A stretch of 64,000 bases of DNA from the NCBI GenBank assembly GCA_011319805.1, contig SJRY01000234.1:1149613-1213612 (forward strand). The letters run 5' to 3'. The stretch comes from Macrocybe gigantea (taxonomy: Eukaryota > Basidiomycota > Agaricomycetes > Agaricales > Callistosporiaceae). Position 1 is the stretch's first letter. Every line of letters starts with the position of its first letter. The translations under genes were made by a program, and so were the position numbers. This document shows positions 22,203 through 34,925 of this stretch, one piece after another. Under the pieces are notes generated by a model. That model did no database searches and was not told where the DNA came from. It saw only the letters and a list, made by a program, of their open reading frames with translations.

Positions 22203-23740
22203 ATGAACTATATCCAGGTAATAACTCTTACGAAGCCATTTGCGAAGTTTATTTACTGAGCATCCATTAAAGTTGGAGAAATTAGGTGAAGGAACGTATG
22301 CTACCGTGTTCAAGGTCAGCATGAGCGCAGCTGTATTCCGGTGCTGCCCTAATTTGCGCATATAGGGCCGTTCGAGAACGACGAATGAGGTTGTTGCGCT
22401 AAAGGAGATCCATCTCGATGCCGAAGAAGGCACGCCATCCACCGCCATCCGGGAAATCTCACTCATGAAGGAACTCAAACACGTCAACATCGTCCGCCTT
22501 CACGATGTCATCCACACCGAGACGAAACTGGTTCTCATATTCGAGTACTGCGAACAAGACCTAAAAAAATACATGGATCAACACGGCGAACGTGGCGCAC
22601 TCGATCCCAACACAGTCCGCAGTTTTATGTACCAGCTGCTTAAGGGCACGGCTTTTTGTCACGAGAACCAAGTCCTCCATCGAGATTTGAAACCTCAGAA
22701 TCTCCTCATCAATCGCAAAGGAGAGCTGAAATTGGGCGATTTCGGTTTGGCGAGGGCCTTTGGCGTACCCGTTAATACATTCTCGAACGAGGTAAGGTCT
22801 AGTTTTATTGGCCGATATGAGCCTGTTTCACGCTGCACCTTCCTTCGCGTAGGTGGTTACACTATGGTATCGCGCACCCGACGTTTTGCTTGGCTCTCGG
22901 ACATACAGTACTTCCATCGATATATGGTCTTGTGGATGCATATTTGCAGAAATGATATCCGGGATGCCACTTTTTAGAGGTCGAGACAACCAGGACCAAC
23001 TTTTGCACATTATGAGAATTATTGGAACGCCGTCTGAGGCCCAATTCCAGAAGATGGCCAAAGATTCCGTAAGCATTCACCTTCGACTCGATTGCAACGC
23101 ATTTAATCCCGTCAAACAGCCCGAGATACAGTTGAAGTCCTTCCCCAGGTATCCGAAGATGCCCCTGTCCCAAGTTCTACCCAAAGCCTCGCCGCAAGGT
23201 AAATTGAGCAGCTGTGATTCAATCGTCAATTTCTTAGCTGAAAACGCGAAAATAGCCATTGATCTCCTGGAGCGTCTGCTCAAATTCGATCCGTCCGAAC
23301 GCATCTCGGCAGCGGAAGCTCTTTCGCATCCTTACTTCACGACCGTCATCAACCCCGCCTTGTCATCTCCCGGATCCATGCCCCCTCCGTCATTCAACTT
23401 CCCGCACCCGCACGGCGCACAGCAGCAGCCCCAGAGTATCCCCCGCCCGATGTATAATCAACATCAGCACCCTCATATGCAAGCACCAGTACATGCTCAG
23501 CCAGCCCACGTCCAGGCTCAAGCGCAGGTGCAAGCGCAGGCTCAGGCTCAGGCCCAAGCCCAAGCCCAAGCCCAAGCGCAGGCTCAGGCTCACGCGCAGG
23601 CGCAGGCACAAGCTCATGTACAGGCGATGGCCGCGCGAGCACGAGCGCAGATGCAACCTCAGGCGCAACAACCTCAACCGTACGGCACCGTCCCCGCGGA
23701 CGCATACCATTCTGTTCCTCAATATAGCCACCAGCGTTGA
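22203..23740 (+). CDS. PHO85: Cyclin-dependent kinase Pho85 with Ala-Gln-rich tail
   Basis: A 15-nt first exon (MNYIQ) splices to [14 protein letters not shown] and then to [15 protein letters not shown]. Kinase features: Gly loop GEGTYATV, Lys in VALKEI, the cyclin-binding helix [31 protein letters not shown], the activation segment WYRAP(D)VLLG and [12 protein letters not shown]. The PSTAIRE helix and close match to Pho85/CDK5 ([15 protein letters not shown]) identify it. Pho85 pairs with several cyclins to control phosphate, glycogen and cell-cycle responses. After the catalytic core ([11 protein letters not shown]) there is a long tail: Pro/His/Gln-rich, then a nearly pure Ala-Gln repeat, ending YSHQR. 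Yeast Pho85 lacks such a tail. The gene converges on the histidine kinase gene across 761 bp. Confidence 0.94.
23515..23640 (+). repeat. Imperfect Ala-Gln codon repeat in PHO85
   Basis: Alternating GCN and CAR codons (caggct/caagcc/caagcg) make about twenty Ala-Gln units with a few His and Val. Synonymous variation between units suggests an old or selected repeat rather than a fresh expansion. The reverse strand gives long Leu/Arg-rich and Glu/Pro-rich shadow ORFs. Confidence 0.85.
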
Positions 23741-24501
23741 TGTCCTAGGCTGGATGCCCTCCGAATATTCTCGTCTGTCTATGACCGGCCCCCCGCTCCC
23801 ACCCCCCAAGGGCACCCTTTGGACACTTTCCTTGTTCGTACCTTGTACCATACGTATCGCAAGGGGTTCTCGACATATATATTCTGTGCAATGTTGTTTT
23901 CGTGTCACAATAATACTGTTACCGTCACCCAGCCTTGTCTTTTGTAATAGAATACATCATTGGACCACTTCTCAACAGACCCATATGAGCTAGCGAAAAC
24001 GCAGGGAAGAAACCTTCAGTGCTAGGATGACAGGCGCCTCTGCATCCCTACGGCCAGCTTCTACCGTCCACTTTAATTGTATCAGTGTAACACCAAGGCG
24101 CTGCAACACGAGCATGGGCAGTTTGCATAGGTGTCCACCCAACAGTTAATTAAATCCGTGGTGGCAGAAGAGGTGCTCACTAGTTTATGCATGTTGAGAT
24201 AACCACAGTATACGGATGTGCCAGGACATGCTATGCACGCGAAGCGAGTCGTATGTAAGTTCAAGTGATTGATAGCGTAGGCTCTTGCGATATCATATTC
24301 AGAATCACGGAACGTGCAAGAACTAAAATGACTGGTCGATACATTATCTTCTACAGTGGAGCGATTAGTAGATGTACAATGGATATGATCCGTGCCATGG
24401 CCAGAATACAAGATAAATCCCGTAGTAGAACAACATGATGTGAGCCCCATGTACTGTAGTGGAAGAGAGGAATCCAGGTATAAAAAAGGGGCAAGATCGG
24501 C
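23741..24501. other. Convergent intergenic region, PHO85 / histidine kinase
   Basis: This 761-bp spacer lies between two convergent stop codons and should hold both 3' UTRs. The longest ORF (24082-24450 minus) has no recognisable composition or motif, and no tRNA-like cloverleaf was found by eye. I see nothing else. Confidence 0.45.
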
Positions 24502-27500
24502 TTAAGTGCCACCAAACATGGACAAGAGGGTGATAAGATCACCTGGCTCGGGCGTCAGTTGTATTCAGCGGCAACAAGCCGGGGGCTTACTTTTTCGCAA
24601 CGGTTTACTAAAAAATGCATTCATGCCTGCACTGAGGCACAGTTGTTTCGTGGACTCTTGGCAGTCGGCACTCAGGGCAATTACTACATTGCAGTGAACA
24701 CCAAATACGAATGAAAGGGAACTAGGATTATGCTTACTCGGCAACATAACTGGCACTTTCCGTTTGTCCTCCAAGACGCGCAATCGTTTTGCTGCTTCGA
24801 CCCCGTCACATATTGGCATGTCTGGAACGCATCAGAATGCATGCAAAAATAAATTCATCTTCACTCACGATGATCGAATAATGCAACGCTGAAGTAGCCT
24901 GGTGGATGAGCTTCCCATTCTTGTGGCAAGATTAGGTACAGCTCCTCACGAAAAATCATGACACTCACCAGCAATAGCTTCCTCGCCATTGTTCGTAGCG
25001 GTTACAGATAAATGATGGCGCTCTAATTGCTTTATGAGAAGACTTTGGGCGATGGGATTATCTGGGGATAAATGCTCAATCAGAATGCGGTCATTTATGG
25101 GGTGTCGCTAAGCCTACCTTCGGCCACAAGGACATTTCCATGTAGTGTACGCTGTGCGGCACTTACGTCTTCCACAGCTTTCGCGAGATCGCTGCTCTGA
25201 TTAGTGGTCACGGTATTTGGCAAGTTTTTCAATCCCGCGAGAGTCTGCAGCATGCGGGCTTTACGAGGAGGCTTCGTCATTTTGACAACTCCTGGAATAC
25301 TAGTGTTGCCAAAGACTGCACTTCCTGTACGGCTGGTGGTTGGTGTGTAAAGATGGATAATTTTGGTATCTGAAAATGCCGGTGACGGGCATGAACGGAG
25401 AAGACCAAGTAGATAGTCAATGCGCGCTTCGGATTGGTCGTCTAAAATGATAAAATCCAGTGCCAAATTTGAACTTTGGTGATTCCGTATTTGAGCCTGG
25501 GCATCTTGAATGGAGGACATTAGCGTCACGGAGAATCCGGTGAACATCGTCTTCAGGAATGCCAGCGTCGCCTCTGACTCTGAACACACTAAAATTCGAG
25601 GTGGCCGGGGACTCAACAGGCCCGATTTGAGTCTCTCAATGTCTTGTTGGGACTATGACGACGTCAGCTTGATGCATGACCGAATGTTTTAGGTGGTTTA
25701 CCTTCTCCGCCTCCTCAGACTGGAATATCTTGACAGGAATGGTGAACCAAAACCTCGATCCAACGTTGAGCTCTGACTGGACACCGATCGCCCCACCCAT
25801 GAGCTTCACAAGCTGACGAGATATTGACAATCCCAAACCGGTGCCTCCAAACCTCCGGGTTGATGAATTCTAGTAAAAAGAACAAACGGTCTGATGAAAC
25901 TTGAACGATAGAGCGTGGAACTGACGTACATCTGCTTGTTGGAAGGGAACAAACAAAAGATCAACATCGCTCGCAGACAGGCCGATCCCTGTATCTCTGG
26001 GTATTGACGTTAACATAGTATACACATTCCCGAGGCAGCAAACGTACTGTATGTCGAATCTGAGAAGGACTTCCCGGGAAGGGATGCGGAAGCGTTCTCC
26101 ACTGAACATGTCACACGAACCGATCCATGGGCGGTGAACTTGACAGCGTTGCCAATTAAGTTCATTAAAACTGCAGTGCTTAAGTGCGTGATTGTCAACA
26201 CAAGTGTTAACTTTGTTTTCCTTACTTTGGCGAATCCGAGCATAATCAGCGTAGACCCCTGAACGTAACAAACGAGTTATGCGGATCCAACTCCTTTGAT
26301 AGGCAACCCCACTCACATGCTGGTACGTCAGGCTCGATATTGAAGGACAGGTCGAGTTTTTTGGCTGCCATCGGTAGGAGCAATTCCATGCAATCCTATA
26401 ATTCAAAGTTGAGCGACCCCTTACCGACCGGCGTCAACACCTACGGCTATGATATTCTGCAAAAAAAAGGAGTCCATCATCCGTATCGGTCACAAGACAA
26501 ACCAACTAACCTCAACCAAGAAACCACTGGGCTCCAATTTGACAGCTATGATGACATCAGAGACGACGTTTCGTAAGGGCCGAAAGTGCTTCACCTGAAG
26601 CCTCAAGTTTGCTATAATCGAGGATCGAATCGATGATCTGAACCGACAGTCAACCAATGCACATAGTTGACTCGCCTATGAGCATACCTTGAGCAGAAGC
26701 TCACAGGACTGTTTCGCAGTTTGCACTATTTTAAGGTCGGCACAAGGCTGGGATGTATTTTGTTCGAGAATGCTCACCAATTTCACTCTGGCCGGGGTTA
26801 AGCTCGGTACCGCTTAAAAGATCGAGCAATCCATAGAAGGAGCTGCGGAGGTGAGATCAGTGAATCGAAACAAATGAGGTCATCCATGGCACATGTACCT
26901 AAATGGGGTGCGGAGTTCGTGGCTCATTGACGCCAAAAAGTTGCTTTTGATCTAAAATTCACTAAGCAACATAATTTTTAAAAGGCACCACAATCATCGA
27001 ACCTTGGTGGCCTTCAGCGCATCCTCCCGACTACGTCTTGCAGCCTCTAGCGCCTCCCTCTGAGCCGCAATCATCTTCAAATTTTCCCGTGTACCTGTCT
27101 GAACGGAACGAAACAGCAAGGCGTTCGCTATGCTGATGGAAGCTTGCTGGCATAGAAGGGTCAATATTGTGATAGTGTTGCGTGAGAAGGGAATGTTTGA
27201 GCCAAGGTAGACAGCTCCAAACGTCTGCCCGCGGTTGCTGAAGATTGGAAGACAGATGACGGAGCGTTGCGCCGTCTGGCCTGCCTCGGACGAAAAGCGT
27301 GAATCGAGCGAAGCATCGTCATAGTAAACCCGCTCTTTGGAGTTTAGGGCTGAAAAAGGAATAAAAATAAGGTGCTTCTTCTACATGTTGCGCCAGCTTA
27401 CCATGCTGGATAATTGCCTTTTGCAACGGATCCTCGATGGTTCGGATGGGCTTCGGGTTCCTGTCGCTTGTTAAAACACTCTCTCGGAAGATTGAGGATG

Positions 27501-30500
27501 CACCAACTCACTCATGGACCCGGCAATGTTCTGGTGGTGTCATGCTGGTCGCTACTGTGTAATCCCCGGCTTCACGGGCAATAACAACTACGCTAGAAGT
27601 TCAACGCCCGAACGGAATAAAGGGAAGCAGTGACCATACCGCACGTCTTCTGAGAGCCCGACGTTTCTATATCGGATATCAGACTGGTCCGGTCTTCAAA
27701 AGCGGTGATAACTAACCAGTGGCAATTTCGGTCAGCCTCTGAAGGGCTGAAGAAAGATTAATGTCGCTCGAGATGTCTTTACTCCATTTGAGAATAGCCG
27801 CAAGATCGGCTGCACTAAGCGTCGACTCCTGATCTCCTTGCGTGCTAAGCCTGCGACTTGCCAGCGAGGGTTGGGCAGATGATCCCGCCGGGACAGTCTC
27901 TGTCTGAATTCCGACATCACTAGACAGAATAGAGCGCTTGAACGCGTACTGCGAGCGAAGCCTGACGGAGGCGGTAAGGTGGTTTCTATGAAGAATCAAC
28001 ATCGAAATGTGAATCGGAGTATTGAATATCGTCATACACTATCCCTTGTGCCCCCCACTGCGCATGTCTTGATATACCACGACGCTGGAGTTCGCTGCCT
28101 AGACCTTCAACTCCGCACTTGACGAAGTGGCTGCCTTGCTAGAATACCATTAAGCGGCGAAAGAAAAAGCATAGATATTTTTCACGTACAAGATACAGGC
28201 CAAGACCTTCTTCCAAAAGCCAGTCGTTATTGACGGCGAGCCTCAAAAGACATATCAGTGCAACAATTTCAACACCCAACACAGAGACATACTTGACGGC
28301 AACGTCATACAGCTTGAATGCCTCTCTTGAATCTTTCAGCGACGCAACCTCCGCTTCCTGACGTTCGTGATTCGTATCCTTTGCGGCATTTCGAATACAG
28401 GAGGAACACTCACCACGAGCGTCACCCATGTGCTGTTGTTGACAGGGCTCGAAGACGACCACCTGACAAAGTCTGAGACCGAGATCGGTAAATTAAGGCA
28501 GGAGTCAACAACAGACTTTCGGATATAATCTTGGTTCCGCTGAATCTGAGCCGTGTACTTGGCACGTTGTTCCTGGGAGATACTCTTTTTTCTCAAGCAA
28601 TCTACCAATGCAAGACTGTGGAAGAAGAGAGCGAAACGTGCATGCCTGTGGCTGAAATGACTTTGGCATCAGCAGGAACATCAGAAGGACGATAAACACA
28701 CCTTGTGTGAGATTGCCGACTCTCCCACACCGAGAAACCAAGCACAGCAGCTTCCTTCGTATAGCCAAGACAGTAATACGAAGCAACCTTGAAGGAATTG
28801 TACCTATCGGCCGCGAGTGAGCATTCTGGCGATTCAGGGAGAAGAAAACATACCAGTTTAGGGTCAGCTCTAAATTGCCCGCCGTAGCCTTCACTTGCGC
28901 GAGGTACTGGTGTTCTTTGAATGAATCGGTGTCGAAGAGGGTATCGGCAGAGGTCGCGCGAGTATATCCCCCGAGTGCACGGACGCAGTTCAAGATGCCT
29001 AAGCAACCAATGATGCCCCGTTTAAAAATCGTCAGTAGCCTGAGGGAAGAAGAGCACGTGCCCATTGCCAGAGCTTTGGTGTCTACGCCGGGACCCCATA
29101 AACTTCCGTCACTTAAACACTGTTATAGTCTCGTAACCAAATTCACAGGAGTGACAAGCGCAAACTACTGACCTCTTCTGCAGAGGTGACAAGTTCGCTG
29201 ACTGGAACGTTTCTCAATCAGATTTATTCTAGAAGAAAGATAATTTAAAGACGCACGATGATGACAAACAAAAAGTCTGGTTTCCAAGGAATGTATACGA
29301 GCAAAGGTCGTGTAAAGCCTAATCGACCGATGCCGATTGATAATCAGCACATCCAATGCCGCGCGCAGACGCTTACCTGTCTCCAGCACTATCTCCATAC
29401 TTGACAGCTTCCTCCAGTCGAACCAAGTTGGCTCGTATATGTACATTATCGTATCCTGAAACGAGGGCGCAGAACAAAACGCGAGCTCGACTGAAAATCT
29501 AATCAGCTTGACTAGAACTGAAAGTATTCGTGATTACGAACCATTTTTCTCCGTTCCCTCCATACTTGTCCGCTATTCGTAGCCCTAATTTACCAAGGTC
29601 GACGGCGAACCGATACATCTCACGATTTTCAGCGGCAGCTGCAGGGGCTAATCAGAGCGAATATCATAAATCATACCGAAACATACCTCCTAATGCCCAA
29701 AAGAATCCCAAAGCCGTGCCTTGCGCCATCCCAGATCTGACGGGTGAGCCCATCTGTGAGAACGATACACCATGGGAAAACCGTCGGCCTACCGCAAGGC
29801 TATTTGAACAGTCTTGTAGAAAGGCCAATGAGAATCAGAAGCTCAGCACATATGCAACAGCTCACGGTCAAACCGATGACGTTCGAAAATGCGCTGACGG
29901 CCGAGCTCCAGTATGCATTGATGCCTGAAAGCTGCTTCAGATATCCGGCTCATGAGGCGAGGCGCAGGTAGCTGACCTGCATCATTCAACAATGTCACAG
30001 CCAACTCAGTCCGTGGGTCGGTGGTATGAGGTATGTTGAGAATCTCGTCAAACCCAACGGCAAGGATGTCATTCTTGACTGACTCGAACAGCAGATCAGA
30101 TTCTTTCCGCGTTGGCCGGGGATTTACTTCAATGCCGAGTATACGTAAGGCGGTGAGCGTGTCGTCGAGTGCCTCCTTGAAATTGTTGAGGAGCCAGTGA
30201 TTTCGCGACCGGAGCTGGAGCACATTGCCCTTGTCTTCAGGCTCTTCGGCATGTTTCCAGCACTCGTTGATGATGGCTGAAGATGAGACGTGATCCCCTG
30301 TAAACATCGCGTAAGAAAGATCGTAAGCTATTCTTGCCCGGCGAGATAAGAAAACTACCTTTCCAAGTGTACAACCTGTTAGCGAACATGTAGACTGTAA
30401 GAACACGGATAGAGTCTGGTATAATATTGGCGGGGGAAACATACGCAGCTAAGCGAGCGTACAAGGAGAAGGTTCGGCCTGGATTTTCCCTCCAGGGGTC

Positions 30501-33500
30501 GTTTGGCAGGAGCGTTCGTGCGCTCATGAAGGACTGGATTGCCAACTGGGAGAGGTTGGGTTAAAACAGAGGTGGGCCACGTCGACGTTGTGCAAATACC
30601 TCGTGGGCACCTCGGGCCCAAGCAGACTCGCCAGCATCAATCAAGACGCTCAACAATTCCTCTCGTTTCGGGTGCTCGTGCAGAAGCTTAAGACACCTGG
30701 CGAGAGGCAACACGATCAGAGTTTGTGATGACGCAATGATGACGTAACCACTCACTGCCGTGCATGCTCAGCAATTCGATACACGTCAATGGGTTCGTCG
30801 TGCAGCATCATCAGGATGATCTGTAAAACGCCGCCCGTCAGAAGCGTGTTCGCAGTGTCCGCATCAAATCGTAGCAGACCCTGAATGACATCTTGGCGAT
30901 GGTCTCCTCCGGAAGCGCGTTCACCTCTGCTTGCGCCGCTTGACGATACCGATCGTGTGCAAAGCTGCACATATCTCGTGCCCTTTGAATGAGCCAGCCT
31001 TCCGCTAGCGCAGACTGTAGGCCGCGCATCGACGGTCGGGTGCCAGCCGAGTTCTTCTCCCGCAGGTTCGAAACAGCTTTGTGCAGATTCCACATATCTT
31101 CACTCTCATCCTCACTGCCACTCGTGCCACTCGAGTCTTCCCAGTCCATCAGCAGCGCGACTTCGGTGACTTTGAAGCTACGGCGGAACCGTAAATGAAC
31201 TGGGCACCTTCCTAAGAACCAGCAGCTAAAACTCACGTTTCTCCAAAAAAGGCGGCCCATAGCAAGTATTTCTTGGCCTCCTCGGGCAACTCTCTCATGT
31301 GCGAAATCAAAAAGCTCAGATCCGTGGGGTCAGAGATCGTGTGGTCGTTCAAGCTCCCTTCAATGGCGCTGATGTCGAAACTGTGAAAAGGTTCAGTGCG
31401 GTTCTTAAAAGTCGAAGCGGTGGACATACACCCAGTAATTACGCTCCCAATCAAAAGTGATCTGCTGTCATCAGCTAAATAATTCGGAAACACGGGTGCG
31501 GAGACTTACATGATGCTGGCGTTGCAGGGTGGTTAGCATGTTCCGAGCTGAAAAGGCATTTCCCGACGATGCGGCGTAGACGAATCGTGAGAGAGGCATG
31601 CATTCCTCCCTCGAGCGGTGGAGCGTCTTTGACACCAATGCGGAAACAGCGGCGTACGACAAGGGTTCTACAAAGATCCAAGTCGGTCGTGCACGACTTG
31701 AAAACATGTTCCGTACTCTTTGAAGGACGTCTCTGCACGATCGATATTTTGTAAGTCACATCCGATTGGACAGGCTGAAATAAACCTCACTCCTTGTCGG
31801 ACCTCAAGGTCACGAAGATCAACTGGGAAGACGATGTTACGGGCTAGTTAATATGTGAAGATTGCAAAACCATACCATCCGACTTCGCGCGTTTAAAAGA
31901 GTCGAAACAAGGTCCAAGGTGCTGATAAGAAATTAATCGTCAGTAAACAAGACACTCTGCGGTGAGGAATTAATTCCGAGGAGGAAGTAGACACGGACGA
32001 TGCATCAGCTTCATGAAGATCATCAAGGAACAGCGCGAACAGTCGGGTCTCCGCGATGACGTTGAACACATTCTCCACCAAAATTTGGAATCTGGCTCGC
32101 AGTTCCCGGGTCGACAGGGTTTCCGAAGGAGGAATAATACCAATTCCGAAAGAAGCAAGAACGTCCTCGAGTTCCGGTGTCCCCTGATACAATAGGGGCA
32201 CATTCTGCAACTGGGGACCTAAGCGTTCTTGGAGGGCCACGACGAACCGGTGGAGATCGGTGTGAAAGACCATCAACTGTCGCAGTACGGATGAAAGGCA
32301 ACCGAGCTGCAAACCGCCACGACGCATGAGAAGCGAAATGAAAGGCAGGGGTCATAGATGAATTACCAACGCCGCAAACGGAGCGGAATCTGCGTTTTGA
32401 AATTTCGCTTGGCCCCACAGACCGTGAGCTAGGAAGTTGCCAGTTCGAACAACGCTGTGAAGGGACGGCGAGCATTTACTTACAGCGCCATTTAGCCTGG
32501 TTGGCCAAAATCATGGAACTTTTTCCGACCCTGATGAGGAAGCAACAGTGATACTTCTTAACTGTGCTGATCTGACGACGTTAATTCTGCTCACCCTGGA
32601 GGACCGACAACCAAGACCGCCTGCGTGCGGGGATGCCTCGTCTTGGGACGCAGAGTGATGGCCTTCCGCGCGATGTCGTTCGACCTTGTGGATGGACTCG
32701 TACTCATCGAGTAGATAGATTCCTAATCAAAGGTAACAGACACTGCTGAGATGCGTAATTGGAGGCTCACTTCAGCATCAGTGGATAGAGTAGTGTGGGA
32801 GGCATCCGTGTTGGAAGAGGTTTCGTCGTCAAAGCCGGACATGCTCCCAGATTCGTTACCGGACGCTGGAACCGGTATAAGGCCTTTATTCGTCGAATAA
32901 TACCGGGAGAAACTGATGGAGGCATTCCGAACTTGCATAAATGATGTGAAAAAAAGGCTCCATATTGCAAAAGCGGGAATGTGATACTCACTGACATTGC
33001 GAATCTGCTCTAACTCTTTGTCCCTACCAAACTGGAATATGGATATTAGCGTGCAAAGTCCGACGTGAGAATGCATATCCAACCAGAGCAATTGGCATTG
33101 TAAACTCCTGCAAAGACATGAAACACTATCCCCACGATTGCAACGGTATGCTCACCATAAATCTGTCCTGCTTCGCGATCTCAAAAGGCGGGATAAGCTG
33201 TACGTCAAGTGCGTCGTCAACTCGTGAGGTAACAACGTAGTCCGGGAACATCACCTCCGAAGACTCATCCGAAGTCGAGGAGACGTTGGCAAGGAGTCGG
33301 CGCTGACATTCAAGCAGGTCGGCCTGCAGACCGTGGGCGCTCTGATACCGTGTGTCCGGGTTTTTAGACAGGAGCTAAAATAGCATCAGCTTCCTGCGGG
33401 CGGGATCAGAACTGTCCGATACGACGTGCCTTCTCGACGATAGAAGCCAGGACCTGAGGTATGTCTCGACGGACTTCGTGGACTGGCATAGGCCGTTTTT

Positions 33501-34832
33501 GTACGATTGAATGTAGGAGTTCCAATGGGCCGCCTTCGAAGGGCATCTGACCATGCCCTACCAGTAACGTCCAGAATAGGATACCTAAAGAATACAAATC
33601 GGTCCTGTGATCCTGCGTCATGGTCTCGATGCTGCCAGTCTGCTCTGGTGCGAGATAGCACAGAGCTTCTTTGACTTTGAGCTTTTCTCGCTCGTCATAG
33701 GCACGTAAAACGAGGGACGAGGGTGAGCCGTAATTTTCCAAGGAAATTGCGCGGTTTCCAAAATGAATGAGTCGAACGAAACCAGAATGCGAGTTCAGAT
33801 GGAAGGCATTAGCGCGCACTTTGGAGGGCCAGATCAGTCGATAAAGGGGGGGAACAGATGAGACGAAGAATGACCTTCACGATGAATAATTCCAAGCCTT
33901 CGGAGAAAGTGGAGAACGAGGTAGAAAAAACTAAGTCAGCAGTCGAAATCAGTAGATGAGAGGCGCACTTGTGAAGCGTCTCCAAGCATCTCGTAGCCTG
34001 TATCGCGAATCTGTGGCACGGGCTTGCAGGAGTTCATTATGTGCGATCTGGTCTAGACTCACTCTAAAAACGACGCGAGATCCATGATATCAAATATCTC
34101 GGATTCCTCTAACGACTCTGCCCTTTCGACGTCCATCATCATAATATCGCTATGCGACGGCGTCGATTGGCTACGCGAGTTGTCGGGGAGCAACAAGTCG
34201 TTGACCATGTGCGGGGGCAGATACCGACCGAGGAGGTTCTGACCGGGGTGCGTGAGCACGAGCACGACGCAGTCGCCGTACTCTCTCGGAATCTTGAAGT
34301 AGTCGAGGAGGCGGAGAGCGGTGCTGTACCCATCTGGAGAAGAGGCCAGACTGCCTAGGCTGTTCAACGCACCGGAAAAATGTAATAATCGCGGCGATGA
34401 GAGAAAGATCACGAAGAATGAATGCCAGAAACGACGCTCGGTGACGGTTCGGAACGTACACATGAGCTTCCCTCTCGAGACACATGGACCCGTTTGATTG
34501 GGCGGGTGCTATCTTTGCCAGCACATTGGAGCCGTCCTTGAGGCTGTTTCCTCTGCGATGACCGTCATGCTACCGGTGTCGTGCCACGGGAGGCCTGATG
34601 ATGCAGATTTCGAAGGGAAAAAAAGTGGAGCGGGGAGTCAGTGGGAGTAGAGGGAAAAATGAAGAGGAAAGAAGGGTACTTTTTCGAAGGTATAACCAGG
34701 GATGGAGAGAACGCCATCCTTGAAGTAAAGAGTAGGGAATGTGGGCTGGCCAAACTTGCGGCGCATGGAGGGCGGGGCGTAGCAGAGCCTTGGCGGCGCT
34801 GCAGAACGGGCTTGGGAAACAGGGTCACTCAT
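24502..34832 (-). CDS. Group X hybrid histidine kinase (pseudokinase-AAA-GAF-HK-REC)
   Basis: The ATG at 34832 ([14 protein letters not shown]) starts a gene of many short exons. Order seen: a protein-kinase-like domain (33400-34830) with IIHREVRANAF and IHFGNR replacing HRD and DFG, so probably a pseudokinase, followed by CYLAPEQTG and TDLYSLGI; an AAA-type ATPase with P-loop GPPGVGKSS (about 32500-32620); a long helical region (29500-31750); GAF-like segments (about 27000-29100); HisKA with SHELRTP (about 26905-26927); HATPase with [26 protein letters not shown] (25840-26175); a degenerate receiver (about 25200-25610, FIILDDQ); and a receiver with VLVAEDNP, FDHHMPICDG and SKPLRK, stopping at TAA 24502-24504. 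The same architecture occurs in S. pombe Mak2/Mak3 peroxide sensors, feeding the HOG/Sty1 phosphorelay; that role here is inferred. One intron (33375-33429) is GC-AG. Not every exon junction was resolved. Confidence 0.88.
33375..33429 (-). other. GC-AG intron in the histidine kinase gene
   Basis: Exon end VLASIVEK (AAG) is followed by gcacgt; a 55-nt intron with two CTGAT branch-like sites ends in ttttag and joins in phase to [13 protein letters not shown], the standard kinase subdomain XI sequence. The nearby GT (gtcgta) gives an immediate stop after the join. Confidence 0.7.
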
Positions 34833-34885
34833 TTCAAATCAAAAGTCACAATCTGACGTCATCATTTACACCACCATAGCATTAC

Positions 34886-34909
34886 AAAAAAAAAACTAAA
34901 AAAAATAAA
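34886..34909. repeat. Poly(A/T) tract between SUB2 stop and histidine kinase ATG
   Basis: Two runs of ten and eight A residues on the plus strand sit in the 93-bp gap between the SUB2 stop (34926-34928) and the kinase ATG (34832). As both genes read leftward, the tract lies in the SUB2 3' UTR and the kinase promoter. Poly(dA:dT) is a known nucleosome-excluding promoter element; its role here is inferred. Confidence 0.6.
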
Positions 34910-34925
34910 CACATTAAAGCTACGA

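Noticed and set aside
22862..23304. Minus ORFs across the PHO85 kinase domain
   Set aside because: Shadows of the conserved plus-strand kinase exons.
23390..23908. Two long minus-strand ORFs (Leu/Arg- and Glu/Pro-rich) opposite the PHO85 tail
   Set aside because: They are reverse-strand shadows of the Ala-Gln codon repeat; no ATG context, introns or family features.
24082..24450. 122-codon minus ORF in the PHO85/kinase gap
   Set aside because: Cys/Thr/Ser mixture without conservation or splice context; it lies in the 3' UTR region of both genes.
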